A DNA stretch of 44,114 nt, from contig JAJYJW010000006.1 in the NCBI GenBank assembly GCA_021789155.1, positions 1 to 44,114 of the forward strand. Reading direction: 5' to 3'. The stretch comes from Microcaldota archaeon (GTDB lineage Archaea; Micrarchaeota; Micrarchaeia; Micrarchaeales; CABMGC01). The translations under genes were made by a program, and so were the position numbers. Shown here piece by piece: positions 19,689 through 27,263 of this stretch. Positions within the stretch are counted from its first letter, which is position 1. Each line of letters begins with the position of its first letter. The notes under the pieces were generated by a model. The model was not told the DNA's origin. It did not search any database and was given only the letters and a program-made list of their open reading frames with translations.

Positions 19689-20201
19689 CTAAGTGCTTTT
19701 TAGTTTGTGCCAGGATGGCAGATCGGCTATGCGTCCGCCTGCAGAGCGGAGAAGGGGGATTCGACTTCCCCTCCTGGCTATTTCGTCTATTCTTTTTACA
19801 GTAAGCCACGCAGCCATATTCCCGAATCCTTTCTTGTCTATCTCGAATGGGGTTATTTGTCTAACTTCTGAAATGAAAACCAGAATGCAGAATCTCTTGT
19901 TCTTGTATGAATCATAGGAACTTGCATATTCCCCTTCCTTCATACCCAAAAGCTTGCCGTACTTATGCAGAAGCAGGTCTACCTTTGCTGGATCAAGAGC
20001 TTCAAACTGGAGCACTTTGCTGACGTTTGCAACAACACCTACATGCTCTCCAGAATTCTTGAAATACACGATATCACCTTGAGATATCCTATCCCACGGT
20101 GCTTTTCGCGATATGTACCATCTTGACTCTATGCGTTTCTCCCCGGAAAGTATTCGCTCTAAAAGATGCCTTTTCTTGTCGAGTATTGCAATGTGCTGCA
20201 T
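19689..20201 (-). CDS. ASCH-domain protein; predicted C-terminus runs antisense through a tRNA gene
   Basis: 170 aa; LLERILSGEKRIESRWYISRKAPWDRISQGDIVYFKNSGEHVGVVANVSKV. Confidence 0.8.
   Translation of the reverse strand: MQHIAILDKKRHLLERILSGEKRIESRWYISRKAPWDRISQGDIVYFKNSGEHVGVVANVSKVLQFEALDPAKVDLLLHKYGKLLGMKEGEYASSYDSYKNKRFCILVFISEVRQITPFEIDKKGFGNMAAWLTVKRIDEIARRGSRIPLLRSAGGRIADLPSWHKLKST
19709..19779 (+). tRNA. tRNA-Cys (GCA)
   Basis: Acceptor GCCAGGA/TCCTGGC, anticodon arm TCCGC-CTGCAGA-GCGGA, T-arm GGGGA-TTCGACT-TCCCC, discriminator U73 typical of tRNA-Cys; no encoded CCA. Confidence 0.95.
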
Positions 20202-20284
20202 GATAACCCTCCATAAACAGCTGAATGCCGGTATTTAAGGAATCGCATTCAATTTATTAACCAGAGTAACATAACTGTTTTGCC

Positions 20285-20818
20285 ATGGAAAAAATTAAAA
20301 CCATAGTTTTGGGCGGAGGGTGCTTCTGGTGCACCGAAGCGGTATTCAAGAGGATAAAGGGAGTTGTAAAAACAACCCCGGGATACGCTGGGGGCAGCAC
20401 TGCTAATCCGACCTACGAAGAGGTATGTTCGCACGAGACCGGACATGCAGAAGTTCTCAAGGTAGAATATGATGACAGCGTAATGCCAATAGACGAGCTT
20501 CTTGAGATATTCTTCGCGATGCACGATCCAACGTCACTCAACAAACAAGGAAATGACGAGGGTAATCAGTACAGATCTATAATACTATGCAGTGACGATG
20601 AACAGATGCGAAGAGTTATGCATTTCATAGATGAACATAGAAAAGAGTACGAAAAGGAGATAGTAACCGAAGTTAAAATGCTCAATAAGTTCTACCCAGC
20701 GGAAGCTTACCATAATGATTATTTTGCCAGAAACCCAATTCAGCCATACTGCATCTTCGTGATAAGGCCGAAGATAAAGAAGATAATGGAGAAGTTCGAG
20801 AAATATATTGTTCGGTAA
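20285..20818 (+). CDS. msrA: Peptide methionine sulfoxide reductase MsrA
   Basis: VLGGGCFWCTEAVFKRIKGVVKTTPGYAGGSTANPTYEEVCSHETGHAEVLKVEYD. Confidence 0.96.
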   Translation: MEKIKTIVLGGGCFWCTEAVFKRIKGVVKTTPGYAGGSTANPTYEEVCSHETGHAEVLKVEYDDSVMPIDELLEIFFAMHDPTSLNKQGNDEGNQYRSIILCSDDEQMRRVMHFIDEHRKEYEKEIVTEVKMLNKFYPAEAYHNDYFARNPIQPYCIFVIRPKIKKIMEKFEKYIVR

Positions 20819-20822
20819 TGGT

Positions 20823-21368
20823 ATGACAAAGAGATTTTTCATAGTACATGGATGGGAAGGCAGCCCCGAGAAGAACTGGATGCCTTGGATAACTCGTCAG
20901 CTTGAGAGCAAGGGTTATGATACAGTGGCAATAGCGATGCCGAACCCTGACAACCCAAACATGCAGGAATGGGTCAAGTGTCTTACAGATGCAGTAGGAA
21001 CGCCGAACCCAGATACTTATATCATAGGGCACAGCCTTGGATGCATAACCATACTGCGATATTTGGAAACTTTGAAGGGCAATAATCGAATATGTGGGTT
21101 AGTGCTCGTCGCAGGATTTACCTCAAACCTTGGATATGAGGAACTTGAAAGTTTCTTCAAGGAAAGGATTGAATGGAACACCATAAGAGAAAACTGCAGA
21201 AAGTTCATTGCGATATACTCTGACAACGATCAATTCGTATCTACGCACTATGGTGCAATATTCAACGAGAATCTGAGTGCAAAGGAGGTGCTAGTCCACG
21301 GAAAAGGGCATTTTGATCAGGAGGTTATGCAAGAAGTGCTTGATGCTGCGCTTTCCATTTCGGAATAA
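20823..21368 (+). CDS. RBBP9/YdeN-like serine hydrolase (alpha/beta hydrolase)
   Basis: FFIVHGWEGSPEKNWMPWITRQLESKGYDTVAIAMPNPDNPNMQEW...IIGHSLGCITILRYLE; ATG 15 nt inside the ORF-track start. Confidence 0.88.
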   Translation: MTKRFFIVHGWEGSPEKNWMPWITRQLESKGYDTVAIAMPNPDNPNMQEWVKCLTDAVGTPNPDTYIIGHSLGCITILRYLETLKGNNRICGLVLVAGFTSNLGYEELESFFKERIEWNTIRENCRKFIAIYSDNDQFVSTHYGAIFNENLSAKEVLVHGKGHFDQEVMQEVLDAALSISE

Positions 21369-21800
21369 TCAAACATCAACCACTACGCTTATGCTCACCT
21401 TGCCTTTCTTTGATTCTACTTTCAACCCATGAGGAGTTACCGCTTTGATATCGAGAAGACCGTAGTTCCACGAGTCTTTCGCGTATGAAAGTTCGCAAGC
21501 GATCTTGAATTTGCTTTCTGAATTGAGAATTGATTTTATTTCGAGCGAAACTGGGGCGATGCTGCTTGCATCCGCTTCAGATATTATTCTCTGCAATAAG
21601 TGCCATACTAACTGCTCTTCGTCGTCTGCAGATTCGATTATTTCCATTTCGTACAGTTTCTCGCGTTCTTTTTTGATTTTTTTGAGATCCACCATTATGT
21701 TGAACATCGCTTCTGCCGCATTCTCCAACGCTTCGCTGAAATCTTTTCCGTATGCTACGTAAGCTGCTTCAGCAGTATGAGAAACGTATTTGTACTTCAT
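21369..21800 (-). CDS. Archease (RtcB tRNA ligase cofactor family)
   Basis: 143 aa; MKYKYVSHTAEAAYVAYGKDFSEALENAAEAMFNIMVDL...SADDEEQLVWHLLQRII. Confidence 0.92.
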   Translation of the reverse strand: MKYKYVSHTAEAAYVAYGKDFSEALENAAEAMFNIMVDLKKIKKEREKLYEMEIIESADDEEQLVWHLLQRIISEADASSIAPVSLEIKSILNSESKFKIACELSYAKDSWNYGLLDIKAVTPHGLKVESKKGKVSISVVVDV

Positions 21801-21813
21801 TCAACACAACCTT

Positions 21814-22048
21814 GTGGCGTACCGTAGCCTCCCTTCTGTTTTAGGTGGCATTAGACTAAGCGGCCTTGCGGCCTTGCATGCTCATAGCAGATCTGCCTGC
21901 ACGTTTCATCTGCACCCACACGCTCGTATTGTCATAGCTTATGCATGGTAGCAGTATCGTTTCTGTTCAGGCTTCGCACCTTAGGTGCTTGCTGCTCTGC
22001 ATGGGAAGAGCTTCCTCTGCGCTAGGCAGTGAACCACCCGTACGCCAC
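21814..22048 (-). ncRNA. rnpB: RNase P RNA
   Basis: P1 GUGGCGUAC/GUACGCCAC (perfect 9 bp); P2 GGUGG/CCACC; CR-I AGAGGAAGC; P4 AGC(U)CUUCC with GGGAGGCU after the conserved ACAGAA near the 3' end, including the bulged U; CR-II-like ACAGAAACGAUACUG; GGCC-GCAA-GGCC hairpin. Confidence 0.9.
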
Positions 22049-22112
22049 GTAATATGCTTGCATATTCAGATTAAAATGCTTTCTCATATACCTGATTTCA
22101 GCCCCTAATCCG

Positions 22113-22676
22113 TCATATCCTTCCAGTAGATTCACCTTTGGCTGATGCGCTTGCAGCCATGTGCGCAATCCTAAGAAGTACTACAGCATCCGTAACGAAT
22201 TTCGTCATGGTTTTGCTCGATTTCTTCATTGCACACAGGTAATAGCCGTTAACCTTGCTTATCTGCATGTTTTTCGTTGCAAATTCCAGCAATTCGTGCC
22301 TCTTTTGGGTTAGTAATTTCGCTTTCTTCAGTGCGTTCTCCAATTCGGAGAATCTCGGCTTTTTCCTTGTTATTGAAATGAAGTTTGAATTAGTGGTGTT
22401 CTGCAATTCATCCGTGTCTATGAGGTTCATTCCAGCAAGCGTATTCCCGTTTACTGCTATGACTTTCACTTGTTCGGCGAATCTGGATCTTAACAAAGAA
22501 CGAGATATGCAGTATGTGGAATCAGAACCGTCCACCGCAACATTGAATGAAAGCATGCCCTCGATTATACCCTGCCTTCCTATAACCCCGAATACTTTCG
22601 CGCTCTTGCTTGAATGGCTAAATGGAGAAGTGGCCAAAGCAAGAATCCTGGAACCTGGTTTTACCTGCAGGTTCAT
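22113..22676 (-). CDS. DUF99 family protein
   Basis: 187 aa; KVFGVIGRQGIIEGMLSFNVAVDGSDSTYCISRSLLRSRFAEQVKVIAVNGNTLAGMNLIDTDELQ...FISITRKKP matches the DUF99 pattern. Confidence 0.82.
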   Translation of the reverse strand: MNLQVKPGSRILALATSPFSHSSKSAKVFGVIGRQGIIEGMLSFNVAVDGSDSTYCISRSLLRSRFAEQVKVIAVNGNTLAGMNLIDTDELQNTTNSNFISITRKKPRFSELENALKKAKLLTQKRHELLEFATKNMQISKVNGYYLCAMKKSSKTMTKFVTDAVVLLRIAHMAASASAKGESTGRI

Positions 22677-22939
22677 TTCTTAGGTATCTGCGAAGACAAC
22701 TCCTTTATGTCCTCCAATGCCTGCTCTACTGCCTTTTCGACAAGAGGCTTTGGATTCTTCGATGCCTTTACAACTAACCTAGGATGCCCTATTTCAGGGT
22801 GCTCCTTTGCAACTGTAGCAAAAGTCACGTCTTTCATTAGCAAGAGCTTTGACTTTATCAACTCAGGAATGGCTCTGTCGGTATTCTCGAATTCTAGCGT
22901 AATGCTCTTTGCGTCTTCCTCTATTATGTTGAGCTTCAT
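22673..22939 (-). CDS. rpoL: DNA-directed RNA polymerase subunit L
   Basis: ITLEFENTDRAIPELIKSKLLLMKDVTFATVAKEHPEIGHPRLVVKAS. Confidence 0.9.
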   Translation of the reverse strand: MKLNIIEEDAKSITLEFENTDRAIPELIKSKLLLMKDVTFATVAKEHPEIGHPRLVVKASKNPKPLVEKAVEQALEDIKELSSQIPKK

Positions 22940-23018
22940 GAGAATCAGTTTTACCTATTAATTAACGACAAAGAGTAATATAAACCTTACGCAAACCTTC
23001 AATCTGGGCTATTTGGGC

Positions 23019-23261
23019 TCAGACCGATTGCACGCACTCGATTTCCTTGCGCTTTGTTTGTGCATTATCGCTGAAGCACTCGCACCTGCATATGAATTCC
23101 ATCTTAGACTCTACGCTCTTTGCGAGCTGTTCCATGTCGTGCTTGCAGCCGGGGCATGCCTGCATTTTGGCAGCATCCGAAAGCATTAGCTTTATATCGC
23201 GCAATACCATTTCCTTGTCATTCGAACTTACATCTACACCTTTATCCTGATGCATATGCAT
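23019..23261 (-). CDS. Small Cys-containing hypothetical protein
   Basis: 80 aa; CPGC ... CRCEC cysteine pairs. Confidence 0.5.
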   Translation of the reverse strand: MHMHQDKGVDVSSNDKEMVLRDIKLMLSDAAKMQACPGCKHDMEQLAKSVESKMEFICRCECFSDNAQTKRKEIECVQSV

Positions 23262-23335
23262 TTGTTCACCGAAGAGATGCGATTTTTCAGATACTTATAA
23301 ATGGGGAAAATTCCCAATTATGATGCATTGGATTG

Positions 23336-24415
23336 TTATTTTTGTAACCTATCGAGATCTGGCTTCCAATCTATAACTCTGTAATCCTCATTCGAATCTA
23401 CGCAGCGCAATGGAATATTCCCAACCAAAACCCTGTCTATCCTACCAAAGCTGATCAGCTTAAGGTGCTTGCCATATGCGCGCGTTATTTTTTCTACGCA
23501 TTCGCGCAGAGCATCTTCATTGTCATCTAGAGTGCATAGCAGGGAGACGTTTACGTTGCCCTCCAATGCAGAAACGAAGCTATACCTGTTAGATATTGGC
23601 ATATCGTCATCGGTTTTCAGTTCCTTCCTGACCTCGTGCACTGCATCGTCGAAGCCCTCTTTCGGTGCAAGGGTTATGAGCACGCTGAACATGGCAGAAC
23701 CTTCCGGAGGCATTGTTGTGAGAGTGAATCTGCGCACTATTTTCTTTGAAATGAGTTTATTTATGGAATATGCAACGGTATTGAAATGCAATCCAGTTTC
23801 CCTTGATATGCTCTGCATCGAAGCCCTGCTGTTTCCGACAAGACTACCAAGCACTTTCTTCAGAGTTGGCTCGAGCTCCATATGCTCTATGAGCTCCTTC
23901 CTCACTGGTATGAATCCCAGATGGGTAAAAACAATTTCTGAATTGACCAGTTTGCCGCCGAATTTGGACAGCATTATCGATATGGTATTTTCCCAGTAGG
24001 TAAAATCGCTTGTGGAAATTGACATTGCATAAACACATATGTAATTCCCTCCTTTTACCGAAAACGCAAGTTGAGGTATGTAAGATTTGGAGAGCAATGC
24101 GCTAACATATTCATAATCTACGGGTTGCTTGAACTCTATGACTACAAGATGGGCTGCTGGCATGTGATGTAACTCCGAATTCAGCTCTACGGAATAATTT
24201 ATTGACAGTGCATTTTCCAGCTTAAGGATCTTGCTTTTCACTGTTTTCCCTGACAAGCCCACGCTGCTTGCTATTTCGGTTACGCTGGTTCTGGAATTTT
24301 CAGATAGAATGCGCAATATCCTGCGCGTATCTACTGAATAGTAGTCGTTGAACGTGCTATGGAATGCTTCTTTCATTAACCCACATGCCTCATTTTCGTT
24401 CATTACCAAGCGCAA
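23336..24415 (-). CDS. Transcriptional regulator with two Lrp/AsnC-like winged helix domains
   Basis: 359 aa; DTRRILRILSENSRTSVTEIASSVGLSGKTVKSKILKLE and LKKVLGSLVGNSRASMQSISRETGLHFNTVAYSINKLISKKIVRRF. Confidence 0.82.
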   Translation of the reverse strand: MRLVMNENEACGLMKEAFHSTFNDYYSVDTRRILRILSENSRTSVTEIASSVGLSGKTVKSKILKLENALSINYSVELNSELHHMPAAHLVVIEFKQPVDYEYVSALLSKSYIPQLAFSVKGGNYICVYAMSISTSDFTYWENTISIMLSKFGGKLVNSEIVFTHLGFIPVRKELIEHMELEPTLKKVLGSLVGNSRASMQSISRETGLHFNTVAYSINKLISKKIVRRFTLTTMPPEGSAMFSVLITLAPKEGFDDAVHEVRKELKTDDDMPISNRYSFVSALEGNVNVSLLCTLDDNEDALRECVEKITRAYGKHLKLISFGRIDRVLVGNIPLRCVDSNEDYRVIDWKPDLDRLQK

Positions 24416-24506
24416 AATAGATTAATATATTCAATTTAGCGTGTGGGAAAGTATTAAAAATGCTCCATGAGAAAACTATTGTTCATACTCATCATTAGGT
24501 GAAACA

Positions 24507-24908
24507 TTGTCAGACGAGATAACATATGCTTCAATAAAAGACATCAAAGTAGGAAGATTCGTAATGATCGACGGCGTACCATGCAAAGTAGTAGACGTAG
24601 AAATATCCGCTCCTGGAAAGCACGGCTCTGCAAAAGCCAGAATTACTGGAGTTGGGTTGTTCAACGGACAGAAGAAGACGCTGCTCAAGCCGAGCCACGA
24701 TGAAGTAGAGGTTCCGGTGATAACCAAGACGAAGGCGCAGGTCGTTTCCATAGCTGGAAGCAGCATGCAGCTAATGGACTTGGAAAGCTATGCCATGTTC
24801 GACCTGCCGGTACAGGACGACTTAAAGGGCATAAAGGCAGGAGACGAAGTCGAAGTAATGGACTGCATGGGAAGCAAGGCAGTAAGCAGAATATTGGTAA
24901 GTGCGTAA
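24507..24908 (+). CDS. Translation initiation factor aIF5A
   Basis: TTG start; VGRFVMIDGVPCKVVDVEISAPGKHGSAKARITGVGLFNGQKKT with hypusination loop PGKHG. Confidence 0.95.
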   Translation: MSDEITYASIKDIKVGRFVMIDGVPCKVVDVEISAPGKHGSAKARITGVGLFNGQKKTLLKPSHDEVEVPVITKTKAQVVSIAGSSMQLMDLESYAMFDLPVQDDLKGIKAGDEVEVMDCMGSKAVSRILVSA

Positions 24909-24909
24909 A

Positions 24910-25221
24910 ATGGAGCTTAAAATAATATCAGACAAGACAAACAAGATGTTTGCGAGAAGAGAAGTTGGATTTGAGGCAGACTATTCTGGAAAGACCCTTA
25001 CAAAAGAGGAAGTAAAGGAAGCGGTTTGCAAAAAGCTAGGTCTTAATCCTTCGCTCAGCATAGTCATAAAAGTTGAACAAGTATTCGGAAGACAGCACTG
25101 CTCTGGATTGGTTCATTCTTATGAAAACGAGAATGACATGAAAGTAGAGCTGGCACACCTCACTAGCAGAGGAAAGGCAAAGGAAGAGAAGGGAGCAGCT
25201 CCTGCAGCTGAGAAGAAGTAG
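24910..25221 (+). CDS. rps24e: Ribosomal protein eS24
   Basis: [72 protein letters not shown]. Confidence 0.93.
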   Translation: MELKIISDKTNKMFARREVGFEADYSGKTLTKEEVKEAVCKKLGLNPSLSIVIKVEQVFGRQHCSGLVHSYENENDMKVELAHLTSRGKAKEEKGAAPAAEKK

Positions 25222-25229
25222 GTGCATTT

Positions 25230-25370
25230 ATGGCAAACAAAGAAGCTAAGGCAAAGAAAACCGAAGCGTACAAGCCTGGAAGATCGTGCCCTAAGTGCGG
25301 GTCAAGAATGGCAGAGCACAAGGACAGGTTTGCCTGCGGAAAATGCAAGTACACCGAATTCAAGAAGTAA
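25230..25370 (+). CDS. rps27ae: Ribosomal protein eS31 (S27ae), zinc ribbon
   Basis: Translated by eye: [46 protein letters not shown]; upstream AGGTG; not in ORF track (47 codons including stop). Confidence 0.93.
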   Translation: MANKEAKAKKTEAYKPGRSCPKCGSRMAEHKDRFACGKCKYTEFKK

Positions 25371-25381
25371 CTAGTGGTCGA

Positions 25382-26056
25382 GTGAGTCAGAGCGCGAATG
25401 GATTGTTGCACAAGAAACTCGCGTACTCTGCAACTTACCTAATACTCCTTCTAATTCTCGGAATATTCGTTGCGTTCCAATTCAACTACATGAGCATAGA
25501 CAACGCTAACATAGCGTTGACCGCGCTGGTATCCCTGTTTCTTCTCTCATTTCCTTTCTCGTACATGCTGAAGAAGGGGATGAAACTCAGCGACATAATG
25601 GATTCGTTGGGACTCGCCAAAAAGCACTTCACCATTGGCAATGCGCTTCTAGGGATTTACCTTTTCATAATACTCCTGGTACTAGAGATAGGAGTAGGAG
25701 TCATATCGCAGATAACAAATACGCAGATAAACACCAACGTATCCGGATTGTTCGCATCCGCGCCCATATGGTTCTACCTGTTTCTCGCTATAGTTGGCCC
25801 TATTGATGAAGAAGTATTCTTCAGAGGATTCCTCGTGCCAAGGCTCGGAATACTTATAAGCGCTCTACTGTTCGGAATACTGCATGCGGGATACGACTCA
25901 AGCTTTGGAATTGAGATAATTGCCGCATTCATTTTCGGACTTCTCGCAGGATATGTGTTCAAGCGCACCAAATCCTTGTATCCTAGCATAATAGCACACG
26001 TACTCGTCAATTCGCTTACCTTGCTAACTACGTTTCTCATACTGGTGAGGATATGA
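25382..26056 (+). CDS. CPBP family intramembrane metalloprotease
   Basis: DEEVFFRGFLVPRLG...ALLFGILHAG...FGLLAGYVFKRTKSLYPSIIAHVLVNS. The ORF-track start (25295) lies inside eS31, so GTG at 25382 is preferred; start uncertain. Confidence 0.87.
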   Translation: MSQSANGLLHKKLAYSATYLILLLILGIFVAFQFNYMSIDNANIALTALVSLFLLSFPFSYMLKKGMKLSDIMDSLGLAKKHFTIGNALLGIYLFIILLVLEIGVGVISQITNTQINTNVSGLFASAPIWFYLFLAIVGPIDEEVFFRGFLVPRLGILISALLFGILHAGYDSSFGIEIIAAFIFGLLAGYVFKRTKSLYPSIIAHVLVNSLTLLTTFLILVRI

Positions 26057-26772
26057 AGATAAGGGTAGTGATAGTTTCCCCTAAGTACCAACAGAATCTG
26101 GGATACATAGCAAGGGTTTCGAAGAACTTCGGGATAGATAGGCTCAGGTTGGTTGTGCCCAGGACAAATGTAACAGGTGCAACCGCGATAAAATACTCTA
26201 AACACGCACGCGATCTTTTGGAAAACGCGCTTATCTACGATGATTTCGCTTCTAGCGTTGCGGATTGCAAACTGGTCATAGGAACTACTGGAATTTGGAG
26301 AAAGGCAAAGACGAGTTTTAGAAACATATTGCTTCCTGATGAATTGAGCGAGAGACTGAATAAACTCGCTTACAAGGATACCAACGTGGCGCTGGTGATA
26401 GGAAGAGACGACATAGGACTCACGAAAGAGGAATTGGAAGCGTGCAACCTGATAACGTATGTTCCTACGAATCCAAAGTATCCAATACTCAACATATCTC
26501 ATGCACTTGGCATACTTCTCTTCTCGTTAACCCAAAGCAATTTAGGAAACAGATACAAAGAATCGCTGAAAGAAGTTGCAAATCCTACGGAATTGAATGT
26601 GTTGTTCAAGATGCTAGACTCAAGCGTAGAAAACAATGAATACATAAGGAACAAGGTAATGGTAAAGAACATATTCCGCAGGGTTTTCTCGCTTTCGCAG
26701 CCAACGAAGAATGAAGTGCACGCACTTATGACCTTGTTCGGAAAGAACAAGCATGCCAAAAAGAAGAATTAA
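26053..26772 (+). CDS. trmJ: SpoU-family tRNA 2'-O-methyltransferase, TrmJ-like
   Basis: VVIVSPKYQQNLGYIARVSKNFGIDRLRLV...VALVIGRDDIGLTKEELEACNLITYVPTNPKYPILNISHALGILLFSL. Confidence 0.9.
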   Translation: MKIRVVIVSPKYQQNLGYIARVSKNFGIDRLRLVVPRTNVTGATAIKYSKHARDLLENALIYDDFASSVADCKLVIGTTGIWRKAKTSFRNILLPDELSERLNKLAYKDTNVALVIGRDDIGLTKEELEACNLITYVPTNPKYPILNISHALGILLFSLTQSNLGNRYKESLKEVANPTELNVLFKMLDSSVENNEYIRNKVMVKNIFRRVFSLSQPTKNEVHALMTLFGKNKHAKKKN

Positions 26773-26812
26773 CCCTGAAATGTTGAGGAATAGCTTGCGG
26801 AATAAGCGCAGT

Positions 26813-27190
26813 TTATTTCTGCGCCTTCTTCCTCTTTATTATCTTTACCTTTGCAGGAGTTATTAGAACTCTTGTCTCGTCAAGCTGTGCTATGTCGCCG
26901 TTTATTTTGGTAACATATGCCTTTATGCTTGCTATTATTGCCGCACGAGTGTTAGGCCTCTTGTTTACCTCTTCCAGATTCAGCAATATTATGTTCTTCT
27001 TCTCAAGCTCAGCCTCTATCAACTTGGTGTCTTCCTCGCTAACTATGGAAACTGGCTTGACATACATGTCTGCAGGTTCATTGAGGACGTCTACGTCTTC
27101 CATTTCTGCAGAGCCCATATAATCTTCAATGCTCATTTCCTTAGATGCGCCTATTGCTTGCCCTATTTTGTCAAATATTCCCATCTTCAC
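26813..27190 (-). CDS. sepF: SepF-like cell division protein
   Basis: 125 aa; YVKPVSIVSEEDTKLIEAELEKKNIILLNLEEVNKRPNTRAAIIASIKAYVTKINGDIAQLDETRVLITPAKVKI. Confidence 0.88.
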   Translation of the reverse strand: MKMGIFDKIGQAIGASKEMSIEDYMGSAEMEDVDVLNEPADMYVKPVSIVSEEDTKLIEAELEKKNIILLNLEEVNKRPNTRAAIIASIKAYVTKINGDIAQLDETRVLITPAKVKIIKRKKAQK

Positions 27191-27263
27191 AGCCTCTGAT
27201 TAGAATGGATATATAGTTAAAAGTTAAAATACCTTGCTATTGGAAAAGCAGACATGCATATAC

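Noticed and set aside
21801-22060. Non-coding gap between archease and DUF99 as a degraded gene
   Set aside because: Pairing and motif content fit RNase P RNA better.
25295-25381. N-terminal extension of the CPBP protease ORF
   Set aside because: It overlaps the eS31 gene in another frame and reads as non-hydrophobic Lys/Arg sequence unlike CPBP N-termini; a downstream start is more plausible.
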